This document shows, piece after piece, positions 46,084-55,477 of a stretch of 64,000 nucleotides of DNA. Position 1 is the stretch's first letter. Every line of letters starts with the position of its first letter. Source of the DNA: an uncultured Propionibacteriaceae bacterium (GTDB taxonomy: Bacteria > Actinomycetota > Actinomycetes > Propionibacteriales > Propionibacteriaceae); assembly GCA_937926975.1 (NCBI GenBank), contig CALBCJ010000014.1:76206-140205 (forward strand), in the 5' to 3' direction. The notes under the pieces were generated by a model that saw nothing but the letters and a program-made list of their open reading frames with translations, was not told the origin of the DNA and did no database searches. The translations under genes and the position numbers were made by a program.

Positions 46084-46737
46084 GTGGGTACCCCGGATGT
46101 TGACGAGCTGCGGCGCCGGATTGCGCAGCTGACCCAGGCAGATCGGTCGCGCCAGGAGCCTACGGTGGTCGACTCCGCTGTCCCCCCGGTCAGCGCTCCC
46201 CAGGGCTCCCCAGACGGGCTCCGGGGTGGCAGCCCGGAGGGGAGCGGGGTGGCGAACGGTCCGGCCGGGCCCGCCAAGGAGCCGGACCCGGTTGCTGCGG
46301 CTCGGGAGATCGCCTTGAGGCGGCTGACGGTAGGGGACCGGAGCCGGCACGAGCTGGCTGCTGACCTGGCCCGGTGGGAGGTGCCGGCCGATGTCGCCCG
46401 GGTGGTGCTGGACCGTCTGGAGGAGGTCGGACTGCTCGACGATGCTCGGCTCGCCGAGCGCTGGGTTGCCAGTCGCAGGGGTGGGCAGCGGGGCTCAGTC
46501 AGCCGGCTGCGGCACCGGCTGCGGCAGAGGGGGATCGCAGACGACACCATTGACGCCGCCCTCAGCCGGGGTGGGCTCGACGACCTTGAGACGGCTCGCG
46601 ACCTGGCGGCACGGCGGTGTCGGGTCCTGGCAGGACTGGCGCTGCCGGTGCAGCAGCGGCGGCTGGCCGGGTACCTGGCACGGCGAGGTTTCTCGACCTC
46701 TGTGGTGGCTCGGGTGGTGAGCGAGACGCTCTCCTGA
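46084..46737 (+). CDS. recX: RecA regulator RecX
   Basis: RecX (217 residues) binds and limits RecA filaments. The three-repeat helical core starts at about residue 75 (AAREIALRRLTVGDRSRHELAADL) and includes LEEVGLLDDARLAERWV and RLRHRLRQRGIADDTI. The first 70 residues are a variable Pro/Gly-rich extension. GTG 46084 is 8 bp after recA, so the two are one transcript. A hairpin lies right behind the stop. Confidence 0.9.
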   Translation: MGTPDVDELRRRIAQLTQADRSRQEPTVVDSAVPPVSAPQGSPDGLRGGSPEGSGVANGPAGPAKEPDPVAAAREIALRRLTVGDRSRHELAADLARWEVPADVARVVLDRLEEVGLLDDARLAERWVASRRGGQRGSVSRLRHRLRQRGIADDTIDAALSRGGLDDLETARDLAARRCRVLAGLALPVQQRRLAGYLARRGFSTSVVARVVSETLS

Positions 46738-46738
46738 C

Positions 46739-46766
46739 GGCCGCTGGGCCTGAGGCCGCAGCGGCC
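46739..46766 (+). terminator. Terminator hairpin after recX
   Basis: GGCCGCTG (46739-46746) pairs with CAGCGGCC (46759-46766) with a 12-nt loop that can itself fold. It begins 2 nt after the recX stop. Confidence 0.6.
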
Positions 46767-47170
46767 GGTGCCACCTCGTGAGTCGGGTGTGCGGGGCGTG
46801 CCGAGGTGTGCCGCAGCAGGCTCGCGCTCCGCGAGCCCGGTGCCTCGGCTCGCCGCTGCCGCCCGGGTTCGGCGGTGGCTCACCATCAGGAGTGGCCCGG
46901 GTCTGGCGTCACCGGGCCGTCGGGCTGCCTTCCTGGACCGGCCGCCAGTGCCCGCGTCCGCCGTCAGCGGTGACCGTCGAGGCAGGTCCGTGGCCACAGC
47001 CACGAGCGTGCGGGGCACAGGGCCGTGCGGGGTGCTGACGATGCGTTGACCGGGGTATAGCGTTCTCGGCACGGGCGGAGCCGGAGCCCGGCAGCTGTCC
47101 CGCCCTAGCGGTCGGGGCAGTGGCATCACGGCTAGCGGGCCGTCAGGTGTCGGGTGAGCGGAGGTGAGTC
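46767..47170. other. Intergenic stretch between recX and rny
   Basis: About 400 bp without a convincing gene. The open frames here use Arg- and Ser-rich translations with no start signal. TATAGC near 47055 could be a -10 for rny. I see no tRNA, repeat or binding motif. Confidence 0.5.
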
Positions 47171-48742
47171 ATGCCCGGTTCAGCGTCCGTCCTCGACATT
47201 GTTCTCGCGCTGGTGGTGCTGGCTTTGGTGAGCTACCTGCTGCTGCGGCGCTCTCGCCAGGGCGCTGAGCTGGACCGGACCCGGACTGACCTGGACCGGG
47301 CCCGTGACGAGCTGGACCGGCTCCGAGATGATCTGGACCGAGCACGGGCGACCGCTGACGAGGCGCAGGCTGAGGGACGGCGGCGGCAGGAGCAGGTCGA
47401 GGCACGGCTGGCTCAGGACCGGTCGGACCTGCGCTGCGAGCGAGAGGCGCTCCTGCGCCGCGAGACTCTCGTCAGTGACCGCGAGCGCCAGGCCCAGGCG
47501 GAGCACCAGGTGATGGACGAGCGGGCCGCCCGGCTCGATGCGGTGCAGAGCGAGCTGGCGGGCCGGGCGGACACCCTTGCGCAGGAGAAGGCGGCGGTCA
47601 AGGCAGAGCTGGAGCGGGTGGCGGGGCTCAGCCACGAGCAGGCCGCCCAGGAGCTCCTGTCCCAGGCCGAGCACGAGGCCCGGACCCGGGCGGCGGCGAT
47701 CGCCCTGGACATCGAGCGAGAGGCACGCCTGCACGCCGAGCGCCAGGCCCGGTCGGTGATCGTGGGGGCAATCCAGCGACTGGCGGCCGAGCAGACCGCT
47801 GAGTCGGTGGTGACCACGGTCGACTTGCCCAGCGACGACATGAAGGGCCGGATCATCGGTCGTGAGGGTCGCAACATCCGGACCTTCGAGCAGGTCACGG
47901 GGGTCAACGTGATGATCGATGACACCCCGGGCAGCGTGCTGCTGTCCTGCTTCGACCCGGTTCGGCGCGAGACTGCCCGGCTGGCTCTGACCGAGCTGGT
48001 CGGTGACGGCCGGATCCACCCGCAGCGGATCGAGGAGGTCTACGAGCGCTGCCGTACGACCATGGACGAACGAGTCGTCGACTCTGCCTCGGCTGCCCTG
48101 GCCGAGGTGGGGATCAGCGACCTGGCCCCGGGCCTGCTGCCGGTGGTGGGTGGGCTGCGGTACCGCACCTCCCACGGCCAGAACGTCCTCAAGCACGTGG
48201 TGGAGTGCGCCCACCTGGCTCGGCTGATGGCGGCCGAGCTAGGGCTCGACGCCGCCTTCTGCGCCCGGGCCGCCTTCCTGCACGACATTGGCAAGGCCCT
48301 GACCCACGAGCACGAGGGCTCCCACGCCGCCGTGGGAGCCGATCTGGCCCGTCGCTACGGCGAGCACCCCGACATCGTCCACGCGATCGAGGCCCACCAC
48401 AACGAGGTGGAGCCGCGCACAGTAGAGGCGGTCCTGACCCAGGCCGCCGACGCCATCAGCGGGTCACGGCCCGGAGCTCGTCGGGAGAGCCTGGAAACGT
48501 ACGTCAAGAGGCTGCAGCGCTTGGAGCAGATCGCTGCGTCCCACCCGGGGGTGGAGCGGGTGTTCGCGATGCAGGCCGGCCGCGAGGTCCGGGTGATGGT
48601 CAGTCCGGCGGCTGTCGACGACGCTCAGATGGCTGAGATGGCGCGCACGATCGTCCGCCAGGTCGAGGACGAGCTCACCTACCCAGGGCAGATCCGGATG
48701 ACCCTGGTCCGCGAGAGCCGGGCGATTGAGGTGGCTCGCTGA
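47171..48742 (+). CDS. rny: Ribonuclease Y
   Basis: RNase Y (523 residues), a membrane-anchored endoribonuclease. It has an N-terminal helix (about 10-26), then a long Arg/Glu/Ala coiled coil (about 30-205). The KH domain has DDMKGRIIGREGRNIRTFEQVTGVNVMIDDTPG and the HD domain has FLHDIGKALTHEHEGSH. The C-terminus (TYPGQIRMTLVRESRAIEVA) is typical. RNase Y is irregularly present in actinobacteria. ATG 47171 follows a GGAGG at 47159-47163. Confidence 0.94.
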   Translation: MPGSASVLDIVLALVVLALVSYLLLRRSRQGAELDRTRTDLDRARDELDRLRDDLDRARATADEAQAEGRRRQEQVEARLAQDRSDLRCEREALLRRETLVSDRERQAQAEHQVMDERAARLDAVQSELAGRADTLAQEKAAVKAELERVAGLSHEQAAQELLSQAEHEARTRAAAIALDIEREARLHAERQARSVIVGAIQRLAAEQTAESVVTTVDLPSDDMKGRIIGREGRNIRTFEQVTGVNVMIDDTPGSVLLSCFDPVRRETARLALTELVGDGRIHPQRIEEVYERCRTTMDERVVDSASAALAEVGISDLAPGLLPVVGGLRYRTSHGQNVLKHVVECAHLARLMAAELGLDAAFCARAAFLHDIGKALTHEHEGSHAAVGADLARRYGEHPDIVHAIEAHHNEVEPRTVEAVLTQAADAISGSRPGARRESLETYVKRLQRLEQIAASHPGVERVFAMQAGREVRVMVSPAAVDDAQMAEMARTIVRQVEDELTYPGQIRMTLVRESRAIEVAR

Positions 48743-48845
48743 GGGGCTGGCTTCCACTGGTACCTGATCCAGTGCCGAGCTGGGAGCCGCCCTCAGGGGT
48801 GCGCGGGCTTTCGCTGCGAGGTGGACCTTGTGCCATGGTGGGGCT

Positions 48846-49352
48846 ATGAAGCTCTCAGACACGCTCCTGGCCGCGTACAACAAGCAGATCACCATGGAGA
48901 TCGAGGCCTCGCTGGTCTACCGCCAGCTGGGGATCGTGATGGCAGCCGCCGACCTGCCCGGCATGGCTCAGTGGCTGCGAGTGCAGGCCGACGAGGAGAT
49001 TGGGCACGCCTACCAGTTCATCGACCATGTTCTCGACCGTGACCAGGTCCCCACGATTGGTGCCCTCGCAGCACCCGTGGTGCCGTCTGGTGACTCCCCA
49101 GCCGAGGTCTTCGCCGCGGCGCTGGCCCACGAGGAGAGGGTCTCTGCGGCGATCCGCGAGCTCTACCGGACCGCTGAGGAGGCAGGCGACCTGGACAGCC
49201 GCCCACTGCTGAACACCTTCCTCCAGGAGCAGATCGAGGAGGAGTCCACGGTCCGCGGGATCCTCAGCCAGATCCGGCTGGTCGGGAACGACGGGGTGGG
49301 CCTGCTCCGCCTTGACGCCGAGCTGGGTGCCCGCCCGGCCAGCGGCGCCTGA
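48846..49352 (+). CDS. ftn: Non-haem ferritin
   Basis: A 168-residue ferritin-like protein that stores iron. The ferroxidase ligands E18, E51 and H54 (MEIEASLVY, DEEIGHA) are in place, and later acidic residues (HEERV, EEQIEEES) supply the second half of the site and the fourth helix. It lacks a haem-binding Met typical of bacterioferritin in the position I would expect, so Ftn is preferred. ATG 48846 is favoured; GTG 48828 would add six residues. No Fur or IdeR-type site was recognised upstream. Confidence 0.87.
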   Translation: MKLSDTLLAAYNKQITMEIEASLVYRQLGIVMAAADLPGMAQWLRVQADEEIGHAYQFIDHVLDRDQVPTIGALAAPVVPSGDSPAEVFAAALAHEERVSAAIRELYRTAEEAGDLDSRPLLNTFLQEQIEEESTVRGILSQIRLVGNDGVGLLRLDAELGARPASGA

Positions 49353-49382
49353 TGTGCCCGCAGGCGCCGGAGCGGTCGGGCC

Positions 49383-50105
49383 GTGGACCAGGTCCAGCCT
49401 CTGCTGCACGACCTCTGGCTCCGGGTCCGACCCGGTGACCCGGTCCGGCTCACCGGAGGGCCGCTCCTGGTGGTCCTGGCCGTGGCAGCAGCAGTGGTGG
49501 GCGTGCCTGCCCTGTGGCGGGTGCTCCGGGTCGGGGTGACCCTCGTCCACGAGCTGGGCCACGCGATGGTGGGCCTGCTGGTGGGCAGGCGGTTCACCGG
49601 GTTCGTGCTCCGGGCCGACATGTCTGGTCACGCCGTCACCTCCGGGCCGGTGCGAGGCCTGGGCCGAGGACTCACCACGTGGGCCGGGTACCCGGCCCCG
49701 GCCCTCGTGGGGGCAGCGCTGGCCTGGCTCTCGGGGCAGGGCTGGGCGGCTCCTGCGACGACCCTGGCGCTGCTCGTACTGCTGGTGGCGCTGGTGCGGG
49801 TCCGGTCGGTCCTCACCGCTGTGGTGACCGTCGCCGCCACCGCCGGTGTCGGAGCCTTGTGGTGGTGGCGCGTCGACCAGCTCCAGGCGCCGGTCCTGCT
49901 GGGGGTGGGATGCGTTCTCGTGGTGGGCGCCTGGCGGCACCTGGGCGCGGTGGCCCGGCGGCCCACTGCCTCCAGCGACCCAGGAGTACTCGCCCAGCTG
50001 ACCCGGGTCCCAGCAGTGCTGTGGAACCTCAGCTTCGCGGTCGTCTGTGCACTCGCCACCTGGCTGGTCGGGCTCCAGGTCTGGACCGGGCTGGCGCTGC
50101 CCTAA
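49383..50105 (+). CDS. M50-like membrane metallopeptidase
   Basis: A 240-residue integral membrane protein. The zinc motif HELGH lies near residues 58-62 in VTLVHELGHAMVG, within the first conserved helices. At least six hydrophobic segments are visible. It resembles the M50B family of actinobacteria, which lacks a PDZ domain, but the second zinc motif (NxxPxxxxDG) is not clearly visible. Substrate unknown. GTG 49383 is 30 bp after ferritin. It is followed by miaB. Confidence 0.75.
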   Translation: MDQVQPLLHDLWLRVRPGDPVRLTGGPLLVVLAVAAAVVGVPALWRVLRVGVTLVHELGHAMVGLLVGRRFTGFVLRADMSGHAVTSGPVRGLGRGLTTWAGYPAPALVGAALAWLSGQGWAAPATTLALLVLLVALVRVRSVLTAVVTVAATAGVGALWWWRVDQLQAPVLLGVGCVLVVGAWRHLGAVARRPTASSDPGVLAQLTRVPAVLWNLSFAVVCALATWLVGLQVWTGLALP

Positions 50106-50139
50106 GGGCTGGTGACCTCTCGAGTACAGTTGCTGAGCC

Positions 50140-51585
50140 ATGACTGCCCTGACCCGTACTTACCGCGTGATCACGTACGGCTGCCAGATGAACGTCCACG
50201 ACTCGGAGCGGATCGGCGGGCTGCTGGAGGCCGCCGGCTACACCGCCGCCCCGGGCGACGAGGCCGACGTCGTGGTCTTCAACACCTGCGCTGTCAGGGA
50301 GAACGCCGACAACCGGCTGTACGGCAACCTCGGCCACCTGGCCCCGGTGAAGGCGGCTCGGCCGGGGATGCAGATCGCGGTCGGCGGCTGCATGGCCCAG
50401 AAGGACCGAGAGCTGGTCCTCGCCCGGGCCCCGTGGGTGGACGTGGTCTTCGGCACCCACAACGTCGGCTCGCTGCCGGTGCTGCTGGAACGAGCCCGGA
50501 TCGAGCAGCAGGCCCAGGTCGAGATCCGCGAGTCGCTGGAGACCTTCCCGTCCACCCTGCCCAGCCGGCGTGACAGCGCGTACGCGGCCTGGGTCGCGAT
50601 CAGCGTCGGCTGCTCCAACACCTGCACCTTCTGCATCGTCCCGTCGCTGCGCGGGCACCAGCAGGACCGCTCGCCGCAGGAGATCCTGAGCGAGGTGCGC
50701 CAGCTGGTGAGCGAGGGAGTGCAGGAGATCACCCTGCTCGGGCAGAACGTCAACGCGTACGGGTTGCAGGCCCGCCAGCCTGACGCCTTCGCTGAGCTGC
50801 TGCGGGCCTGCGGCCAGATCGAGGGGCTGCGCCGGGTCCGGTTCACCTCACCCCATCCCAAGGACTTCACCGACTCCGTGGTCCAGGCCATGGCCGAGAC
50901 CCCGAACGTGATGCCGAGCCTGCACATGCCGCTGCAGTCCGGCTCGGACGAGGTGCTGCGCCGGATGCGGCGCTCCTACCGGCAGCAGCGGTTCCTGAGG
51001 ATCCTCGACCGGGTCCGGTCCGCGATCCCGCACGCGGCGGTGACCACCGACATCATCGTCGGCTTTCCGGGCGAGACCGAGGCTGACTTCGAGCAGACCC
51101 TCGACGTCGTCGGGCAGGCCCGGTTCGCGGCCGCGTACACCTTCCAGTACTCGGTCCGGCCCGGCACCCCGGCCGCGACCATGCCGGACCAGGTGCCGCG
51201 GCCGGTCGTCCAGGAGCGGTACCAGCGGCTGGTAGCCCTGGTGGACGAGGTGGCGCTGGAGCAGAACCAGGCCCAGGTGGGTCGAGAGGTGGAGATCCTC
51301 TTCGCGGAGGGCGAAGGACGCAAGGACGGTGCCACGGCCCGGCTGTCGGGCCGGGCCCGCGACAACCGCCTGGTCCATGTCACGGCCCCCGAGGACCCGG
51401 CACAGCGGCCCCGCCCTGGGGACCTGGGGTCGGCGGTGATCACCTACGGGGCACCTCACCACCTGGTGGCCGACGGTGGGCTGACCGCCCTGCAGCGCAC
51501 TACCGGCGGGGACGCCTGGCAGGAGCGTCAGCAGCCAGCCGTCCGGGGTGTGTCACTGGGGATGCCGGTCCGTCGAGGCGGGTAG
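50140..51585 (+). CDS. miaB: tRNA-2-methylthio-N6-dimethylallyladenosine synthase MiaB
   Basis: MiaB (481 residues) adds the methylthio group at A37 of tRNAs after MiaA. Its first cluster binds to C15 (ITYGCQMNVHDSE) and the later NTCAVRENAD and GGCMAQK cysteines. The radical-SAM cluster is C158, C162 and C165 in CSNTCTFC. A TRAM domain lies near 380-445. The miaA gene is 6 kb downstream. ATG 50140 has a weak ribosome site; TACAGT at 50125-50130 may be its -10. Confidence 0.96.
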   Translation: MTALTRTYRVITYGCQMNVHDSERIGGLLEAAGYTAAPGDEADVVVFNTCAVRENADNRLYGNLGHLAPVKAARPGMQIAVGGCMAQKDRELVLARAPWVDVVFGTHNVGSLPVLLERARIEQQAQVEIRESLETFPSTLPSRRDSAYAAWVAISVGCSNTCTFCIVPSLRGHQQDRSPQEILSEVRQLVSEGVQEITLLGQNVNAYGLQARQPDAFAELLRACGQIEGLRRVRFTSPHPKDFTDSVVQAMAETPNVMPSLHMPLQSGSDEVLRRMRRSYRQQRFLRILDRVRSAIPHAAVTTDIIVGFPGETEADFEQTLDVVGQARFAAAYTFQYSVRPGTPAATMPDQVPRPVVQERYQRLVALVDEVALEQNQAQVGREVEILFAEGEGRKDGATARLSGRARDNRLVHVTAPEDPAQRPRPGDLGSAVITYGAPHHLVADGGLTALQRTTGGDAWQERQQPAVRGVSLGMPVRRGG

Positions 51586-51646
51586 CCTCCGAGACTTGTG
51601 CGCGCCCGCGTCCGGCGGGTGCTGAGGACGACAACTCAGGAGATGT

Positions 51647-53410
51647 GTGGTCAAGGTAGCGACGGCCCAGGAGGCGCTGTCCCCGGCGTTCCCGGGGCGC
51701 GCGCCGTGGGGGACCGCCTCCAAGCTGCGTGCCTGGCAGCAGGAGGCGCTGGACGACTACCTGTCCCGCTCACCGCAGGACTACCTGGCGGTGGCGACCC
51801 CCGGCGCCGGGAAGACGACCTTCGCGCTGCGGGTCGCATCGGAGCTGCTGGGAGCCCGGGTGGTGCAGAGGGTGATCGTGGTCACCCCGACCGAGCACCT
51901 CAAGGTGCAGTGGGCCGACGCCGCAGCCCGGGTCGGGATCCAGATCGACCCGGGGCTGGGCTCCGGGGCCAGCCGCAGGGGCCGCTCTCGTCAGTTCGAC
52001 GGGATCGCCGTGACGTACGCGGGGGTCGCCGCCGCCCCGTACTCAGTGGAGGCCCGGACCCGGGCCTTCACGACCCTGGTGATCCTGGACGAGGTGCACC
52101 ACGCCGGTGACGCCCTGAGCTGGGGCGAGGCGGTCCGGGACGCATTCGAGCCGGCCACCCGGCGGCTGCTGCTGACCGGGACCCCGTTCCGGTCCGACGA
52201 CTACCCGATTCCGTACGTGCGCTACGAGCAGGGACCGGACCAGGTCCTTCGGAGCAGGGCGGACTACACGTACGGCTACGCCGAGGCGCTGCGGGACCAT
52301 GTGGTCCGACCCGTGGTGTTCATGGCGTACGGGGGTCCGATGCGGTGGCGGACCCGGGCCGGCGACGAGGTGGCGGTCAACCTCAGTGAGGCCCTGACCA
52401 AGGACATCACCGCCCAGGCCTGGCGGACCGCCCTCGACCCGAAGGGGGAGTGGGTGCAGTCGGTGCTGCGCTCAGCCGACGTCCGGCTCACCGAGGTTCG
52501 CCGCCACGTCCCCGACGCCGGTGGCCTGGTGATCGCCACCAACCAGAGCCAGGCGCGGGCCTACGCCCGGGTCCTGGAGTCGGTGACCGGGCAGCGACCT
52601 ACCGTGGTGCTCTCAGACGACACTGGGGCCAGCCGCAAGATCGAGGCCTTCGCCCACGGCGAGGACCGGTGGCTGGTGGCGGTCCGGATGGTCTCCGAGG
52701 GAGTGGACGTGCCTCGGCTCGCGGTCGGGGTCTACGCCACTGCTACCTCGACCCCGCTGTTCTTCGCGCAGGCGGTGGGCCGCTTCGTCCGGACCCGGCG
52801 CCGCGGCGAGGTCGCGACCGTCTTTCTGCCCACCGTCCCGGTGGTCCTGGCCCACGCCGCGCTGCTGGAGCGTCAGCGCGACCACGTCCTGGGCAAGAAG
52901 CGTCGGGCCGGTGCTGAGGACCTGTGGTCGCTGGAGGAGGCGATCCTGGCTGAGGCCAACCGGGAGCGCAACCACGTCACCGAGCTCGACGGGCAGTTCG
53001 AGGCGCTGGAGTCGGCGGCGGTCTTCGACCACGTCCTGTTCGACTCCCAGGCGTACGGGATGCACGCTGAGCCGCACTCGGCCGACGAGCAGGACTACCT
53101 GGGGCTGCCCGGGCTGCTGGACCCGGACCAGGTCTCCGCGCTGCTGTCGCAGCGCCAGCAGCGGCAGATCGCTCGCCGGGCCCGGGCCGACCGGGGCGTG
53201 GCGGCGGTCGCGGAGCAGCCCCTGCACCGGGCCCTGGCGGCGCGGCGCAAAGAGCTGAACTCGCTGGTGGCCCAGTACGCCCGGGTCAGCGGCAAGCCAC
53301 ACTCCCATGTCCACGCCGAGCTCCGCCGGCGGTGCGGTGGACCGCCGCTGGCGTCGGCCACCACCGAGCAGGTGGAGGCCCGGATCGCGGCCCTGCGGAC
53401 CTGGTTCTGA
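51647..53410 (+). CDS. DEAD/DEAH-box (SF2) helicase
   Basis: A 587-residue SF2 helicase of a common actinobacterial type. Walker A is TPGAGKTT (residues 51-58), motif II DEVHHAG, motif III LTGTPFRSDD, and motif VI QAVGRFVRTRRRGE. A C-terminal extension (about 430-587) has no recognised domain. It resembles helicases of the type III restriction/UvrB-like fold but carries no nuclease domain. Function unknown. GTG 51647 is 5 bp after an AGGAG. The next gene follows after 56 bp on the same strand. Confidence 0.82.
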   Translation: MVKVATAQEALSPAFPGRAPWGTASKLRAWQQEALDDYLSRSPQDYLAVATPGAGKTTFALRVASELLGARVVQRVIVVTPTEHLKVQWADAAARVGIQIDPGLGSGASRRGRSRQFDGIAVTYAGVAAAPYSVEARTRAFTTLVILDEVHHAGDALSWGEAVRDAFEPATRRLLLTGTPFRSDDYPIPYVRYEQGPDQVLRSRADYTYGYAEALRDHVVRPVVFMAYGGPMRWRTRAGDEVAVNLSEALTKDITAQAWRTALDPKGEWVQSVLRSADVRLTEVRRHVPDAGGLVIATNQSQARAYARVLESVTGQRPTVVLSDDTGASRKIEAFAHGEDRWLVAVRMVSEGVDVPRLAVGVYATATSTPLFFAQAVGRFVRTRRRGEVATVFLPTVPVVLAHAALLERQRDHVLGKKRRAGAEDLWSLEEAILAEANRERNHVTELDGQFEALESAAVFDHVLFDSQAYGMHAEPHSADEQDYLGLPGLLDPDQVSALLSQRQQRQIARRARADRGVAAVAEQPLHRALAARRKELNSLVAQYARVSGKPHSHVHAELRRRCGGPPLASATTEQVEARIAALRTWF

Positions 53411-53466
53411 GCCGCTCGCGCCTGGGCCGCGCAAGACGCTGAACCCGGGTGCGCGACCATGAAGGC

Positions 53467-55074
53467 ATGGCTGACGACCTGCTGGAGTACTTCTTTCTCG
53501 ACCCGAGCCAGCGCCGCGACCGGCAGCTGGAGCGGGAGATCTCTTCAGCCAGAGCGGAGATGGCGAACCTGTCACGGATGCGCCGGCGCGAGACCGAGCG
53601 GCTGCGCAGCCAGCTGCAGGAGGTGACCGGCAGCCTCGAGTCACGGCTGAACCGGTTGCAGCGGATGTTCTCAGCCTACGTCGAGCTCAACGAGCTCAAG
53701 GACGAGCTGGCCACGACGTACACCGACAGCTCGGCGCAGCGCCGGGAGGCCCTGGGGATCCTGAGCCGGCTCTCGACCGGACAGCCCGTCCAGCCCATGC
53801 AGCCCGATGAGCGGTACTGGCTGCCGGACGCGGTGAACGCGGTCCTGGCCGTGGTCAACGGGGGTCGCGATCCGCAGTCGGAGGCCCGGGCCACCTTCCT
53901 CGACCAGCGGGCCGACGAGTTCATCGTCCTCGCGGCCACCTCCCTCGGCCGCGGCTCAGCGGTGGCGGACCGGCTGCCGGAGGTACTGACGAGCGACGGC
54001 GTCTTCTCAGCCTCGCAGCGGCTGCTGTTCCGGGCAGCTCTGGCCGGCAGCCTGGGGCCCGTCCTGCCGTCGCTGCGGGAGGTGATCGCGCCGACCTTGT
54101 CCGCCGATGGCTGGCAGGAGTGGGTGGACTCCCGGGCGGCTGTCAGCAGCAGCCGGGGCCTGGCCTGGCTGGAGGTGCTGACCCGGCCGCTGGCCGACCG
54201 GGTCCAGACCTCGCTGCCCGGAGCAGACAGCTACATCAGCGCTGCCCGGGCCAGCTTGCTGCCCAGGTCTACGAAGCCAGCCGCGGCACGGAGAGATCCC
54301 CTGCCCGCGCCAGACGAGCAGCCGGCCGCTGCTGCGCCCCAGGCCCGCCCTGACGAGTCGGCTGCCGCCCAGGCGCTGCGGGAGATGACGGTGGCCCTGG
54401 TGGAGGAGGGTCTGGCCGAGGAGCAGGAGCTGCTGCGACGGCTACGGATCGCCAAGCGACAGCTCGCCGACCCGGACGGCCCGGCCGACGATCCCGGGCT
54501 GGGAGACCGCGTCGACGTGACCGAGGAAGTCCGTCAGGCTCTTCTCACGGAAGGCCTTCCGGGGGCGTCGCGGGCTGAGCTGCTCACCTGGGTGGCGCCG
54601 CACCTGCGGGCCACCATCGAGGGCAGCGTGGTCGAGGGCAACGCCTCTGCGAGCCAGGTGAGGGCGCGGGTCCTGGGGACCACGGTCGCCGTTTCCGCTC
54701 AGGGGTACGACCGGTCCCTGCTGACGAGGGGAGCCGCTCAGCAGCAGGCTCGGCTGCAGAGGGCCCGCCGCAACGTCTGGTTCTGGGGTGCGGCGAGCGG
54801 CATGCTGGCCGCAGCCGCGGCCGCACTGGGGATCCTGGGGCACCAGGGCCTCGCGATCCTGGTCCTGGTCGGGGCGGGCCTGGGCGGGCTCGCGACCCTG
54901 CGGGCCTGGTCGGCGCTGCGAGCCGTACGCAGCCAGCAGGCGGACCTGGAGCGGGCTCGCCGCGAGCTCGACCAGGCCGTGGCACGGGCCGCCGCAGCGG
55001 ACCGGGAGCAGGCCGTACGGCGTGGCGAAGAAGCTGCCGTGATGGACCTGCTGCAGCAGCGACTACGCGACTGA
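53467..55074 (+). CDS. Unknown coiled-coil protein with C-terminal membrane hairpin
   Basis: A 535-residue protein without recognised domain. Residues about 15-75 form a charged coiled coil. A helical middle (about 100-275) with many Ala, Leu and Arg precedes a Pro/Ala-rich linker (about 275-310) and a second helical region (about 310-425). Two hydrophobic segments at about 439-458 and 462-481, joined by GHQG, form a membrane hairpin. A further coiled coil (about 490-530) ends the protein. The architecture suggests a membrane-tethered scaffold. It lies 56 bp after the helicase and is likely co-transcribed with it. Confidence 0.7.
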   Translation: MADDLLEYFFLDPSQRRDRQLEREISSARAEMANLSRMRRRETERLRSQLQEVTGSLESRLNRLQRMFSAYVELNELKDELATTYTDSSAQRREALGILSRLSTGQPVQPMQPDERYWLPDAVNAVLAVVNGGRDPQSEARATFLDQRADEFIVLAATSLGRGSAVADRLPEVLTSDGVFSASQRLLFRAALAGSLGPVLPSLREVIAPTLSADGWQEWVDSRAAVSSSRGLAWLEVLTRPLADRVQTSLPGADSYISAARASLLPRSTKPAAARRDPLPAPDEQPAAAAPQARPDESAAAQALREMTVALVEEGLAEEQELLRRLRIAKRQLADPDGPADDPGLGDRVDVTEEVRQALLTEGLPGASRAELLTWVAPHLRATIEGSVVEGNASASQVRARVLGTTVAVSAQGYDRSLLTRGAAQQQARLQRARRNVWFWGAASGMLAAAAAALGILGHQGLAILVLVGAGLGGLATLRAWSALRAVRSQQADLERARRELDQAVARAAAADREQAVRRGEEAAVMDLLQQRLRD

Positions 55075-55084
55075 GGCCACGCCT

Positions 55085-55099
55085 GCCTGGCGACCAGGC
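55085..55099. terminator. Short hairpin between converging genes
   Basis: GCCTGG (55085-55090) and CCAGGC (55094-55099) pair across a 3-nt loop, 10 bp after the stop of the coiled-coil gene and before the cupin stop. It could serve both strands. Confidence 0.4.
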
Positions 55100-55123
55100 T
55101 TACTGACAAAGAGCCGTCGGTAC

Positions 55124-55477
55124 TCAGTCTGCGGCCTGGGCCCCTGCCTCACGGGGGTCAAGCATCAGCAGGAGCAACTTGCTCGGCTCCAGCGCCTCGA
55201 CAGCGTGAGGCAGTCGGGTCCCGAAGTGGATCAGGTCGCCAGGGACGAACTCGATGTCCTGCCCGTCGGCCTGGATGAGCAACCGTCCGTCCAGGACCTG
55301 CAGGACCGCTGGCATCGCGGCAGTGTGCTCGCTCAGCTTCTCACCGGTGTCGAACGAGAAGACCACGGCGCGGCAGGTCTCGGCCCGCATCACGGTTCGA
55401 GAAACGGTCGCAGCCTGGTTGACCTGGATCAGGGACGCGACATCCTTGACGACGGTCAGGGTCGGGTTGCTCGTCAT
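55124..55477 (-). CDS. Cupin domain protein
   Basis: A 117-residue single-domain cupin. The two cupin motifs are visible: motif 1 in SEHTAAMPAVLQVLDGRLLI (about 47-66) and motif 2 in PGDLIHFGTRLPHAVEAL (about 79-96). His 50 and His 91 remain, while other usual metal ligands are changed, so metal binding is uncertain. Its start overlaps the methyltransferase stop (ATGA), so the two form an operon with the cupin second. The role is unknown. Confidence 0.82.
   Translation of the reverse strand: MTSNPTLTVVKDVASLIQVNQAATVSRTVMRAETCRAVVFSFDTGEKLSEHTAAMPAVLQVLDGRLLIQADGQDIEFVPGDLIHFGTRLPHAVEALEPSKLLLLMLDPREAGAQAAD

Noticed and set aside
46767..47170. Short open frames in the recX-rny gap
   Set aside because: Arg/Ser-rich, different frames overlap each other, no ribosome site or leaderless -10, and no recognisable family.
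51647..55074. Defence island around the SF2 helicase
   Set aside because: Flanking genes are core (miaB, miaA, dapF), no nuclease, methylase or mobile gene is adjacent, and base composition is even, so a defence label is not justified.
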